Program-made: the position numbers and the translations under genes
The notes under the pieces: generated by a model
The model's database searches: none
Told to the model about the DNA's origin: nothing
Seen by the model: only the letters and a program-made list of their open reading frames with translations
Part shown: piece after piece, positions 27,150 to 35,886 of the stretch
How the letters are laid out: each line of letters begins with the position of its first letter
Numbering within the stretch: the first letter of the stretch is position 1
Assembly (NCBI RefSeq): GCF_000948975.2
Contig: NZ_CP059735.1
Span: forward strand, 2,108,001 to 2,172,000
DNA length: 64,000 nucleotides
From: Thalassomonas actiniarum
GTDB taxonomy: Bacteria > Pseudomonadota > Gammaproteobacteria > Enterobacterales > Alteromonadaceae
Reading direction: 5' to 3'

Positions 27150-29018
27150 ATGGCTACCTACCTGCATCCTGGTGTTTATCTCGAAGAACTTCCTAGCGGT
27201 TCCAGACCTATTGAAGCTGTAGGTACTTCGACCGCCTGTTTTATTGGTTACACAGTAAAAGGTCCTATGGACACCCCCACGCTGATCACTTCGTGGAATG
27301 AATATGACAGCCTGTTTGGCGGTTTACAAGAAACGGAAACGGCGGTGGCAGGGGCGGCGGCGCCGCTCGGGGATGCCATGGGTTTTAGCGTTTACGCTTT
27401 CTTCCAAAACGGCGGCTCCACGGCCTATATCATCCGTTCGTCGCAAGCGGCCAATGCCGCCACCGGGGAATTGGGGGCATCACTGGTCACCTTTACCGCA
27501 GTCAGTGACGGTGATGCCGGTAATGATATTGTGGTACATATCACCGAAGGCGGCGGTACCTTTGATGTTGAGGTGGGCACAGGCACAGGCGGCGGTTTCA
27601 GTGCCGATGAAACCATCTCCAATGTCACATTTACCGCCGGTGCCGATTTTATTGAAACCCGGGTGGCGAGCGAGTCGAGCATAGTGACGGTTTCCGTGGC
27701 TGATGCCACCGCCGCCGCCGCAGAGTTTGGTGTCGGTGAAACCGAAGAAATCACCTTTAACGGCGGCCTTGACGGCGCTGCGGCGGCGACCGGCTCCCTG
27801 GTCAGCGGTACGCCTTTGGTGACTTTTACCGCCATCAATGAAGGCACCTGGGGAGATGATCTGGTGGTGATCATTTCTGAAAGCAACGGTGACTACACAG
27901 TAGCGATAGGAGAGGGCACAGGAGCAAACTTTGAGGCACAGGAAGAATTTGAAGATGTTTCGTTAACGGACACAGATGCCAATTATTTACCCAATAAGAT
28001 CAATGATATTTCCGAGCTGGTGACCGTGGTGGTTGACGATCTTGCCGGCCTGGTGACGGAAGTGGGTACTGACAACAGCGAAGAAATCACCTTCTCCGGC
28101 GGTAACAACGGTTCGGCGCCGAGCCTGACTGAATATACGCCGATATTCAACCAGTTACTAAAATTCCGTGACATCAATATGATCTTGCTGCCCGGCCTTT
28201 ACTGGGATATGACAGACGCCGGCGCCAAGCAGGCGATCATCAATGCCGGTATTGCCCATTGCGAAACCATTAAAAACCGCATGATCCTGGTGGACCCCCA
28301 GCCGGGAGACGAACTTGATAACGGTAATGAAGTCAAAGCATTGAGTCTGCCCACCCAAACCTATGTTGCCACTTATTATCCCTGGGTGCTGGTGAGCAAT
28401 CCCGCCTATGATGTCGATTTAAATCCCGGGGCGTCGCAAAAACTGCTGGCGGCCCCGTCCGGTTTTGCCGCCGGGCTTTGGGCAAAAACCGATGGCCGGC
28501 GCGGGGTATGGAAAGCGCCTGCGGGGGTGGAGTCAGCCTTGTTAGGGGTGGCGGAGCTGGAATTTAAGGTAGAAGACCCGGAGCAGGATTATCTCAATCC
28601 TTTGGGGTTAAATGCCATACGTAAAATCCCAGGTTATGGTCCCGTGGTGTGGGGCTCGCGTACCCGGGCCACTAAGAGCAATCCCGAGTGGCGTTATGTA
28701 CCGGTGCGAAGAACCGCGATGTTTATCGAAGAAAGCCTGTATAACGGTATTCAGTGGGCGGTGTTTGAACCGAATGACCACAGGTTATGGTCATCTTTGC
28801 GTATCAATATCGAGTCCTTTATGAACGGTTTGTTCCGCGCCGGTGCCTTCCAGGGGGAAAAAGCCTCCGATGCCTACTTTGTCCGTTGCGGCCTCGGCGA
28901 TACCATGACCCAGGGCGATATCGACCGCGGACAGGTGATCGCCGTTGTCGGCTTTGCACCGCTTAAACCCGCTGAGTTTGTTATCGTGCGCTTACAACAA
29001 ATCGTCGGACAACAATAA
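27150..29018 (+). CDS. eCIS contractile sheath protein
   Basis: 622 residues. The C-terminal ~270 residues carry the phage tail sheath pattern: APSGFAAGLWAKTDGRRGVW, WRYVPVRRTAMFIEESLYNG, VFEPNDHRLWSSLRINIESF and a GFAPLKPAEFVIVRLQQ tail, with the N-terminal TYLHPGVYLEELPSGSRPIE handshake strand. It forms the contractile outer cylinder. An inserted region (~104-322) consists of two ~108-residue homologous units (LVTFTA...NDIVV and LVTFTA...DDLVV, each ending EEITF-GG). It is the first gene of the eCIS operon and the only sheath gene, whereas Afp/PVC loci carry three. SD AAGGGAA at 27137. Confidence 0.94.
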   Translation: MATYLHPGVYLEELPSGSRPIEAVGTSTACFIGYTVKGPMDTPTLITSWNEYDSLFGGLQETETAVAGAAAPLGDAMGFSVYAFFQNGGSTAYIIRSSQAANAATGELGASLVTFTAVSDGDAGNDIVVHITEGGGTFDVEVGTGTGGGFSADETISNVTFTAGADFIETRVASESSIVTVSVADATAAAAEFGVGETEEITFNGGLDGAAAATGSLVSGTPLVTFTAINEGTWGDDLVVIISESNGDYTVAIGEGTGANFEAQEEFEDVSLTDTDANYLPNKINDISELVTVVVDDLAGLVTEVGTDNSEEITFSGGNNGSAPSLTEYTPIFNQLLKFRDINMILLPGLYWDMTDAGAKQAIINAGIAHCETIKNRMILVDPQPGDELDNGNEVKALSLPTQTYVATYYPWVLVSNPAYDVDLNPGASQKLLAAPSGFAAGLWAKTDGRRGVWKAPAGVESALLGVAELEFKVEDPEQDYLNPLGLNAIRKIPGYGPVVWGSRTRATKSNPEWRYVPVRRTAMFIEESLYNGIQWAVFEPNDHRLWSSLRINIESFMNGLFRAGAFQGEKASDAYFVRCGLGDTMTQGDIDRGQVIAVVGFAPLKPAEFVIVRLQQIVGQQ

Positions 29019-29029
29019 GGAGAAATATT

Positions 29030-29539
29030 ATGGCTGCACCACAATTTTCAGTGAATTCACATAGACATGATCCTTACCGGACTTTTAAGTTTCAGGTGTT
29101 AATCGACGGTAAACCCGTGGCCGGACTTAAAAAAATGGGCGCGTTAAAGAAAAAGGTCGAACCGGTGAAATGGCGCTCTGCCGGCGATCCCAATTTTGAA
29201 CGTATTATGCCCGGCGGTACTTCCTATGAAGCGGTGACCCTGGAGCAGGGCCTGACCCATGATCCTGTGTTTGAAAACTGGGCCAATTTGGTGAATAACA
29301 TCGAAGGGGACGCCGGGATGTCCCTCAAAGATTTCCGTAAGGATATTGTGGTCAATGTCCTGAATTTACAGGGGCAGGTAGCGATGTCCTATAAGATCTT
29401 CCGCGCCTGGGTCTCGGACTTTCAGGCCTTGCCGGACCTGGATGCCGGCAGCATGAATGCCGTTGGTATCCAGACCATTACCTTGCAGCATGAAGGCTGG
29501 CAGCGCGATACCAGTGTTGCCGAACCGGCTGAGACCTAA
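29030..29539 (+). CDS. eCIS inner tube protein (Hcp/gp19-like)
   Basis: 169 residues, the usual tube size. It has the T4 gp19-like pattern: YRTFKFQVLIDGKPVAGLKKMGALKKK, GGTSYEAVTLEQGLTHDPVFENW and a final IQTITLQHEGW strand. Hexameric rings stack inside the sheath and form the delivered tube. It starts 11 bases after the sheath stop with an AAGGAG ribosome site. Only one tube gene is present in this window; PVC/Afp loci usually have two. Confidence 0.93.
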   Translation: MAAPQFSVNSHRHDPYRTFKFQVLIDGKPVAGLKKMGALKKKVEPVKWRSAGDPNFERIMPGGTSYEAVTLEQGLTHDPVFENWANLVNNIEGDAGMSLKDFRKDIVVNVLNLQGQVAMSYKIFRAWVSDFQALPDLDAGSMNAVGIQTITLQHEGWQRDTSVAEPAET

Positions 29540-29551
29540 CGGGCAGGCACA

Positions 29552-30364
29552 GTGGCGATGTTGTTACCCGGGGGTCTCTGGCATGAGGGGCAAAGAAAAA
29601 GAGGCTTTGCCTTTAAGCCGGTGACCGGGGCGCTGGAGTTTGGCATTGCCGAAATTGCCGGTTTAGGGTATGCCATGCCCGAGGCGGTGACCAAGATTTT
29701 GCAGCTGGCGCTGGCGCAGTTAGGCGGTGAGGCGCCAAGCGAGCAACGGGTAGAAGAACTCTGTATCGCCGATCGCCAGTTTTTAATGCGTGAATTGCAG
29801 ATACATCTCGGAGACAGTGAAATCTGGTACAGCCAGCGATGCCGTCATTGCAACGAATCGTTTGATTTTGAGCTTGATCTCAGGTCATTGCCGGTTGCCG
29901 AAGGAGATGAGCATTACCCTTTTGTGGAAGTCGAACTGGATAAACTGGAAATTCGCCTGAGGCTGCCGACAGGATGCGACCAGCTTGTGCTCGCCGATAA
30001 AGAGGAAGTGGAGATCCCGGCGGTGCTGTTAAAGTTGTGCCTGCTGACGCAAAGTAAAGAAGTTGATGCCTTTATCGCGGGTTTAACGCAAGAGGAAGTG
30101 GCCAGTATCGAAAAAGCCATGGAACAGGCCTCTCCCGGTATAGTGACGGATGTCCAGGTGAACTGCTCAAATTGCAGCAGCATTAACCCGGTTTATCTCG
30201 ATCCTTATCGTTTGCTTAACCGCGGCTATGGCACCTTGCTCTCACAGATCCATTGCCTGGCCAGGGCGTATCACTGGAGTGAAGAGCAAATTCTGGCGCT
30301 GCCGGTGCAGCGCAGGGCGGCTTATCTGACCATGATAGATGCGGACCGGGGTATGAGTCATTAA
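29552..30364 (+). CDS. T4 baseplate-type protein with zinc ribbon
   Basis: 270 residues. Two CxxC pairs, CRHC at 97-100 and CSNC at 205-208, are placed to make one zinc ribbon across a split domain. Text such as LPGGLWHEGQRKRGFAFKPVTGALE matches the T4_baseplate (gp26/gp51-like) proteins found after the tube gene in many eCIS loci; such proteins are thought to help baseplate hub assembly. It starts 12 bases after the tube stop on GTG 29552 or ATG 29558; the SD is weak, so translational coupling with the tube gene is likely. Confidence 0.8.
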   Translation: MAMLLPGGLWHEGQRKRGFAFKPVTGALEFGIAEIAGLGYAMPEAVTKILQLALAQLGGEAPSEQRVEELCIADRQFLMRELQIHLGDSEIWYSQRCRHCNESFDFELDLRSLPVAEGDEHYPFVEVELDKLEIRLRLPTGCDQLVLADKEEVEIPAVLLKLCLLTQSKEVDAFIAGLTQEEVASIEKAMEQASPGIVTDVQVNCSNCSSINPVYLDPYRLLNRGYGTLLSQIHCLARAYHWSEEQILALPVQRRAAYLTMIDADRGMSH

Positions 30365-30505
30365 GCGCAGAAACATGGCCTGAGGGTAAATCCGGTCGAT
30401 AAAACGACTAAACTTTAAGCAGTGTAAGTAGTCCAAATAAACATCCGGCCCGGCTTTTTTGTAAATAAGTGCGAGCCAAAATGAAGGAACAAGTGAGGAA
30501 AGCAC

Positions 30506-31903
30506 GTGGGATTTTTTAGATCCGTCTGGCAAGATGCACAGCCCGCCAAACGCCGGCTAGCTGGCGATGTTGTCGGCGCTGCCTTATCGGGCAGAGCCGC
30601 GGACGTCGGGCAGGATATCAACCGGGAGTTTTCCTCAAACCGAATTCAGGAGGCGGACCATGTCTCTGATACTAGGCATCAGCAAGTGGGCGGCCCAAGT
30701 GCCGCGTTGGACTCTGCTTCGACAGAGTCTGTTGTTTGTGCTGAAAATTCAGGACATGGGCCACAAAAGGTGTCGCAACAGCAGGATTCTGTATCTCTCG
30801 GGACAACCGATAACGGGCGCACAAGTGCCTTGGTTGAAGAATCGCTGTCTGTAGACCCCATAGTGACTGAGCGCATAGCGCACGGTCACGTCTTTGATGA
30901 TGTTTTATCATCCGTGAATTTAGTGAGTCTTAAGCATGGCCTGGTAACGGGTGAGGATGTAAATCGAGCAGCTTCTCAAAATACTGAAATTCGAGTGCCA
31001 GAACAGTCTAGTTTCGTACATGCAGCTTCTGTCTTTTCTCGTGATCTTATGGATCTTTCGGTTAGAGTGGATGAACGTAGTTTTCAACATGATTTTGGTG
31101 ATCTGGATACGAGTCGGGCTTCGGGTCTCGGCACCCCTTCTGAATACCACTTCGGGGACAGTGCGGCGTTAACGCCGTCTGTCCCTTTTACTAGGCAAAC
31201 GCAGCAAACGGTAATATCAGACCAAAAAGAAATACCGGCAAGTGACGGCCGGGATACGGATAAGACAAAGCCTGGTTTTGCACAAAGGGCGCAAGCGTTG
31301 TCGTTGTCATTACCAGGGGAAAAAGCAGGGGAAAAAGCAGGGGAACAGGCTGGGGAACAAGCCGTAGCAACAGCGCCAGAAAAGTCAGGGAAAGATGTGT
31401 TGCCGCCTGAGCTTGCCTCCCCCGAGACGGAAATCCCCCCGCGGGTGCCAGGTCCTGATGGGCCTGTGCTCAGTGAGCATCAGCGTTACCTGCAAAGACA
31501 AAAGCACTTTCAACAAGCTAAGCAGCAACAGCTGCAAACACCTGCTGAGGCGGCAGTTAAAACACAGCAGGAAGGCAAAGGAGCAGGTACGCTGCAAAGT
31601 ACAGCGGATGCACAGCCTTTAACCCGGGACAGGGCAATAGCAGCTTCGTCGCAGGATAATGCCGCCCCGGCAGATAAGGCCGGGACAGATCAGGCTCTGG
31701 CTGCTTTTAATGCCCTGTCGGCCCTGGCAAAGCAAACCGGGGGCAGGGAGCAAAAAGTAAATAAAGCGCCGGATAACAGTGTCCATATCGGGCGTATCGA
31801 TGTCACGGTAACGGCAGATGAAGTGGTGAAAAAAAATGTCGCCGGGCAGCCTGAGACAGCTGCCGCCGGCTGGGCCAGTCGTCATTATTTACGTAGGGTC
31901 TGA
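30506..31903 (+). CDS. Low-complexity eCIS protein of unknown role
   Basis: 465 residues from GTG with GAGGAAAG upstream. The protein is mostly polar and probably disordered: Gln/Ser/Asp-rich first half, a GEKAGEKAGEQAGEQA micro-repeat (~271-286), a Pro-rich stretch, a charged helix (YLQRQKHFQQAKQQQLQ) and a short ordered C-terminus (VHIGRIDVTVTADEVV ~426-441). It sits where other loci place tape-measure or accessory proteins and no other tape-measure candidate is visible. The 30700-31150 stretch has codon use less GC-biased than neighbours. It could be a tape measure, a chaperone-like scaffold or a fast-evolving cargo. Not recognised as a family. Confidence 0.6.
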   Translation: MGFFRSVWQDAQPAKRRLAGDVVGAALSGRAADVGQDINREFSSNRIQEADHVSDTRHQQVGGPSAALDSASTESVVCAENSGHGPQKVSQQQDSVSLGTTDNGRTSALVEESLSVDPIVTERIAHGHVFDDVLSSVNLVSLKHGLVTGEDVNRAASQNTEIRVPEQSSFVHAASVFSRDLMDLSVRVDERSFQHDFGDLDTSRASGLGTPSEYHFGDSAALTPSVPFTRQTQQTVISDQKEIPASDGRDTDKTKPGFAQRAQALSLSLPGEKAGEKAGEQAGEQAVATAPEKSGKDVLPPELASPETEIPPRVPGPDGPVLSEHQRYLQRQKHFQQAKQQQLQTPAEAAVKTQQEGKGAGTLQSTADAQPLTRDRAIAASSQDNAAPADKAGTDQALAAFNALSALAKQTGGREQKVNKAPDNSVHIGRIDVTVTADEVVKKNVAGQPETAAAGWASRHYLRRV

Positions 31904-32024
31904 CAAACCCGAGCTGGAAATTAAAAAGTTTAACAACAATGAATTAGCAGTTTAATACAATATAACAACAACTTAAGGATAACAACGCTGTTTGCGGTCG
32001 GCGCTTTGTTTAAGGATAAACCCT

Positions 32025-33035
32025 ATGCCGGTTATAGCTTCATCGCTGTCACAAATTTGCCGCGAACTCGCGGATCAGATGGGTACTGCCATTAACAGCG
32101 GTGACGACTCGGAAGTTACTGTGATGGTAGGCAATCCCCAGGATGCCGTGCCTTCAGGGTCTAATTCCCACCGGGTGAATTTTTTCTTCTACCAGTTCTC
32201 TCCCTTTGAATTTAATGCCGACACCTTGCCCGGGGAAACCGGGTTTATGCGGGTGAATTGTATGATCACGCCTTTTGGCGTCTCCGAAGACTCGGTCGGT
32301 GCCGGTGAGCATGATTTGCGGATTTTAGGGGAAGTGATCCGCATTTTTCAGGAGCAGCCGGTATTCTCGATAACGGTTAACAGCCAGGCCTATCATATAC
32401 AAGTGATCATGCAGCAGATGGAGGTGGAGCAAACCAGCCAGCTTTGGGGCACCCAGGGAGATGTGGTGTACCGCCCTTCGGTGATGTATGAAATTGCCCT
32501 GGCGCCTGTGGTGCCCGATGAAGCGGCTGTGTTAAGTCCGTTAGCCGGCAGCCTGGGCCTGGAAATACAAGCGAGTTTAGCGCAAAGCGATGCTACCGTT
32601 ACCCCGGTCTCGCCGACAGTGCCGGTTACCCGGGTCAATACCGGGATTGAAAGCTGGCAACCCAGGGTATGTCTGGTCCTTGCCGGCAGCTGTCATGAAA
32701 ACCTGTCTTTTGAAGTCGGCAGCCCGGAATTGGCGGCCTTAAGCGCCGAGGTCTGGGTTGCCGGAGATATCGGCACAACCGTGGATTTGCGCTGGGATAT
32801 CTGGGATAACGTCAGCGGCTGGGAAACCCTGCCGGCTTTTGCTTCGCCTGTGATTGCAGAAGATACCCTGGACCCGGACCAGGTGGGGGATGCCACCACC
32901 ACGGCGGTGACTTTGCCTTTTACCGACCATGGCGGCCAGGCGGTGTTATATGCGGTGCGCAGCTATGAGCGCGCCGGTGACGGGGTGGAAATCACTGTGC
33001 TTAGTAACCCCTTGCTGATCAGCTTGTATGAGTAA
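32025..33035 (+). CDS. DUF4255 tail terminator (Pvc16/Afp16-like)
   Basis: 336 residues. The N-terminal ~180 residues match the DUF4255 pattern: SHRVNFFFYQFSPFEFNAD, VNCMITPFGVSEDSVGAGEHDLRILGEVIRIFQE and YRPSVMYEIALAPV. This domain caps the tube and sheath at the end distal to the baseplate. The C-terminal ~130 residues form a beta-sandwich-like extension (PRVCLVLAGSCHENLSFEV) not needed in minimal Afp16. ATG 32025 with AAGGATAAACCCT upstream is chosen over an in-frame start at 31992. The last eight bases overlap the ATPase gene (ATGAGTAA). Confidence 0.85.
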   Translation: MPVIASSLSQICRELADQMGTAINSGDDSEVTVMVGNPQDAVPSGSNSHRVNFFFYQFSPFEFNADTLPGETGFMRVNCMITPFGVSEDSVGAGEHDLRILGEVIRIFQEQPVFSITVNSQAYHIQVIMQQMEVEQTSQLWGTQGDVVYRPSVMYEIALAPVVPDEAAVLSPLAGSLGLEIQASLAQSDATVTPVSPTVPVTRVNTGIESWQPRVCLVLAGSCHENLSFEVGSPELAALSAEVWVAGDIGTTVDLRWDIWDNVSGWETLPAFASPVIAEDTLDPDQVGDATTTAVTLPFTDHGGQAVLYAVRSYERAGDGVEITVLSNPLLISLYE

Positions 33036-34458
33036 GCCGATGAATATTGCCAGTCAGCCACAAAATGAGGTTTCCAACTCCCTGGTTACCCATGCCGAGC
33101 CTAATGCACAGGACCAGGCTGAGACAGCGCAGTCTCATCCGCTGGCCATGTTAACACCGGAATGGGAGCGGTTGCAGCTGTTGGGCTATTGTCTCGGGCA
33201 ATCGCGCCAGGGAAAAGAGATCCCGGAAGAAAAGCTGCAACAACTGACCGTTTTACAGCAGGCGGTCAGGGCTTTACGGGGTAAACAGGGCTATTGGCAT
33301 AAGTTGCTCGGCCTGGAGCTGTCGGAATTGGAAATTGATATTCTGGTCTTTGCGGTGGGGCCGCAATTTGAGCCGCGTCTGGGATGGCTCTATCAAAGCC
33401 TTGGCGGTGATAAAAGCGAGCCTTATGCCTGCCGGGCGCTGATCCAGGAGTTTCTGGCAATGGAGGCACACGGCAGCGAAACTTTGATCCGTTTGTTAGG
33501 TGAAAGTGCGGCGCTGAGGAAAAATCGCTTGCTGCTACTTGAAGCTAATGATCCCTTTAGCCCGATAAAACCCGAGCCTTCTCTGGTGGCCAGGATCCTC
33601 GGCCACGACTATGAGGAAAGTGCTCCTCCCGGCACCACCCGGGTCAGGGCGCAAGCGACCTGGCAGGATCTGGTGTTGCCGGAGCAAACCCTGGCTATGC
33701 TGCATGAATTTTTAGCCTGGATCCATCATCAGGATAAAGTGGTCGGTCAGTGGGGGGGAAAATGTATCGGCGGCCCGGTGGCCTTATTTTCCGGGCCTTC
33801 CGGCACAGGAAAAACCCTGGCCTCGAGTGTGATTGCCAGCGAATTGAACTGGCCCCTGTACCGGGTCGATCTAGGTCAGCTGGTGAGTAAATATATCGGC
33901 GAGACGGAAAAAAACCTCAACAAGCTGTTTAGCGCCGCGCAAAACCGAAAAATGGTGCTGCAGTTTGACGAAGCCGACAGTTTGTTCAGCAAACGCGGCG
34001 AGGTCAAAGATGCCCGCGACCGCTATGCCAATATGGAAGTCAGCCATCTGCTGACCAAGATAGAAAACCATTATGGCCCCTGTATTTTAACCACCAACTT
34101 GCGTAAACAAATCGACCCGGCGTTTGCCCGACGCTTCCAGCTGGTATTGGAATTTCCCCGGCCGGATAAAAGCGCGCGCCGGCAATTATGGCAGGTGATG
34201 CTGCCCCCCAGGGCGCCCCTGGCCGCTGAGGTCGATGTAGAGTTAATCGCCAAATCCTGTGCTTTGTCCGGCGGCCATATTCGCAATGCCGCCCTGCATG
34301 CCTGTTACCTGGCGGCGGCAGAGGAAACCGAGGTTGGTCTCGGCCATATTGCCACAGCCGTATGGCGGGAGCTGGCCAAGGAAGGGCGGGAGATCTCACC
34401 GCGGGAAATCGGCGTGCTGGCCAAACATTTACCGGAGGCGGTTTATGCTGGTGCGTGA
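33028..34458 (+). CDS. eCIS AAA+ ATPase (Pvc15/Afp15-like)
   Basis: 476 residues. An N-terminal adaptor region (~40-200) precedes a classical AAA+ module: Walker A GPSGTGKT (256-263), Walker B VLQFDEAD (310-317), sensor-1 TTN (~352) and arginine finger FARRF (~365). It is homologous to the Afp15/PVC15 ATPase, thought to act in particle assembly, not contraction. Its ATG lies inside the last codons of the DUF4255 gene, an 8-base overlap that indicates coupled translation. In Afp/PVC loci the ATPase precedes the terminator gene near the end of the operon; here the order is reversed and near the start. Confidence 0.93.
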   Translation: MSKPMNIASQPQNEVSNSLVTHAEPNAQDQAETAQSHPLAMLTPEWERLQLLGYCLGQSRQGKEIPEEKLQQLTVLQQAVRALRGKQGYWHKLLGLELSELEIDILVFAVGPQFEPRLGWLYQSLGGDKSEPYACRALIQEFLAMEAHGSETLIRLLGESAALRKNRLLLLEANDPFSPIKPEPSLVARILGHDYEESAPPGTTRVRAQATWQDLVLPEQTLAMLHEFLAWIHHQDKVVGQWGGKCIGGPVALFSGPSGTGKTLASSVIASELNWPLYRVDLGQLVSKYIGETEKNLNKLFSAAQNRKMVLQFDEADSLFSKRGEVKDARDRYANMEVSHLLTKIENHYGPCILTTNLRKQIDPAFARRFQLVLEFPRPDKSARRQLWQVMLPPRAPLAAEVDVELIAKSCALSGGHIRNAALHACYLAAAEETEVGLGHIATAVWRELAKEGREISPREIGVLAKHLPEAVYAGA

Positions 34459-34527
34459 TTTTCTTATAAATAAAGTTTTTATGAATAACTTAAGTCTGCA
34501 CTTAGAAAAAGAAAACGGAGTGAATTT

Positions 34528-34896
34528 ATGATCACCCTGGATGCGTTGAATTTACATTTGCCCTCGGGTATGCAGGAGCGGGCCCCCACCATAGCCCGGT
34601 TGATTGCCGGACAACTCTCCCGGCTACAGGGGGAGAGCAGCGAGCAGGTGTGCGGCAATATCAGTCAGTTAAATATCGGCGCCCTGCATATTCACCGCAG
34701 CTTTTCCGATGCGCAAATTGCCCAAACCATCGCCAGTGCTATTAACGAAAAAATGCAGCATCAACTGAGGGTCGAACCTGTGGAAAAATTGCCGGGAGCA
34801 CATAAACAGTCGGAAGCACATAACCCCCCGCAAGCCAATAAACCGCCGGGAGCCAGTACCAAGCCGGGCATGAAAAGACAGGGAGGCAGAGTGTGA
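34528..34896 (+). CDS. Small eCIS-locus protein
   Basis: 122 residues. The first ~85 are ordered (ITLDALNLHLPSG, APTIARLIAGQLSRLQG, IGALHIHRSFSDAQIAQTIASAI). The remainder is a Pro/Lys-rich tail (PPQANKPPGASTKPG). SD GAAAACGGAG before ATG. It overlaps the next gene by four bases. Small proteins of this style often sit beside the ATPase in eCIS loci. No biochemical role is recognised; size and position suggest an assembly adaptor. Confidence 0.65.
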   Translation: MITLDALNLHLPSGMQERAPTIARLIAGQLSRLQGESSEQVCGNISQLNIGALHIHRSFSDAQIAQTIASAINEKMQHQLRVEPVEKLPGAHKQSEAHNPPQANKPPGASTKPGMKRQGGRV

Positions 34897-35537
34897 GTTT
34901 CTTAAAAGGCATGTTGGTGGAATATGCGCTGTCGATACCGCCGCTGGTGTTGGTGTTTGACTTTAATCCCAAGGAAATCAGCCGTACCCGGGCGATCACT
35001 ATCACCGCAGGTTCGACTCCGGCTACCCGCGGCGGTTATGACTTTACCCTGCCGACGGAAACCAGCCGGGTCTCCCAGGGGGTCTCGGTACAGCCGGAAT
35101 CTTTTAATGTCGATATCTTAATCGATGCCACCGACCGTATGAACGACAACCACCCGATCGCCACCACCTTAGGCATAGAGCCGGAGCTGGATACCTTAAG
35201 GACCATGGTAGAGCCCAAGGCGCAGGGGCCGGGCGGGGTACAAATGTTGTCGAGTTTGGGACTGGGGGGCACCCGGGCCTTTGACAGCTCTGAGTCGGCG
35301 TCGGTGATCCTCTTTATCTGGGGCACCCATGTGCTGCCGGTGTTTTTAAAAAGCATTACGGTCAAAGAGCAGGCACACCTGCCGACCCTGATCCCCTACC
35401 GGGCAACGGTCACTTTGTCGATGCAGGTCATTGAAAGCAACAACCCCTTCTATGAAGTGGAAAAAATCCGCCAGGTCATAGGCGCTGCGGTTAATACCGG
35501 CCAGACCGTGGCCTCTGCCATAGGGAGCCTGTTCTGA
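34893..35537 (+). CDS. CIS tube-initiator/adaptor protein (N-terminal domain of Afp7/Pvc7 type)
   Basis: 214 residues of the CIS_tube type: LVLVFDFNPKEISRTRAI, VSVQPESFNVDILIDATDRM, VILFIWGTHVLPVFLKSITVKE and YRATVTLSMQVIE. In Afp/PVC the corresponding protein also has a C-terminal LysM domain and joins the tube to the spike hub. Here the LysM part is the separate next gene, whose ATG overlaps this stop codon (TGATG). The start overlaps the previous stop by four bases (GTGTGA context), so this is a tightly coupled series. Confidence 0.85.
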   Translation: MSFLKGMLVEYALSIPPLVLVFDFNPKEISRTRAITITAGSTPATRGGYDFTLPTETSRVSQGVSVQPESFNVDILIDATDRMNDNHPIATTLGIEPELDTLRTMVEPKAQGPGGVQMLSSLGLGGTRAFDSSESASVILFIWGTHVLPVFLKSITVKEQAHLPTLIPYRATVTLSMQVIESNNPFYEVEKIRQVIGAAVNTGQTVASAIGSLF

Positions 35538-35827
35538 TGTTTTTAAAAGGATCGCGTTATGAAAACGCCAGTTTGTTTTATCCGGATGAAGACGGGGAAG
35601 TGGTCTTTGACGGCGTACGTGCCCGGGAGATAGGCAAGGCCACCGGGGTGATCGAACATATTATCAGGGAAGGAGACCGGCTCGACTTGCTGGCCCGGCA
35701 TTATTACAACAACGACAGGCACTGGTGGCGCATTATTGATGCCAATCCGGAGATCATGTTTGCCACCGACCTCTTGCTCGATGACTGGCTGGGACAAACG
35801 ATTTTGATCCCCAAAATCAGGGAATAA
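35537..35827 (+). CDS. LysM-type baseplate protein (C-terminal part of Afp7 type, tail protein X-like)
   Basis: 96 residues. After a ~35-residue strand region it shows a LysM/tail protein X pattern: HIIREGDRLDLLARHYYNN, WWRIIDANPEIM and GQTILIPKI. It binds within the baseplate hub or to peptidoglycan-like geometry in phage relatives. It starts by TGATG overlap with the CIS-tube gene. Its stop codon lies in the first unit of the 11-base tandem repeat at 35815-35869. Confidence 0.85.
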   Translation: MFLKGSRYENASLFYPDEDGEVVFDGVRAREIGKATGVIEHIIREGDRLDLLARHYYNNDRHWWRIIDANPEIMFATDLLLDDWLGQTILIPKIRE

Positions 35828-35869
35828 TCAGGGAATAATCAGGGAATAATCAGGGAATAATCAGGGAAT
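35815..35869 (+). repeat. 11-bp tandem repeat, five perfect units
   Basis: Five exact copies of AATCAGGGAAT. The first spans the end of the LysM gene, and the array ends 17 bases before the hub gene ATG. Each unit holds AGGGA (SD-like) and contributes a TAA. Copy number changes would alter spacing or ribosome loading for the downstream hub gene. Confidence 0.95.
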
Positions 35870-35886
35870 AGGGGAGTTTTTAGTTT

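Noticed and set aside
30242-30911. Long minus-strand open frames within the eCIS region
   Set aside because: They are antisense to well-supported genes, have no ribosome sites and no recognisable protein features.
35815-35869. CRISPR array
   Set aside because: Units are 11 bases, perfectly contiguous and without spacers; no cas genes.
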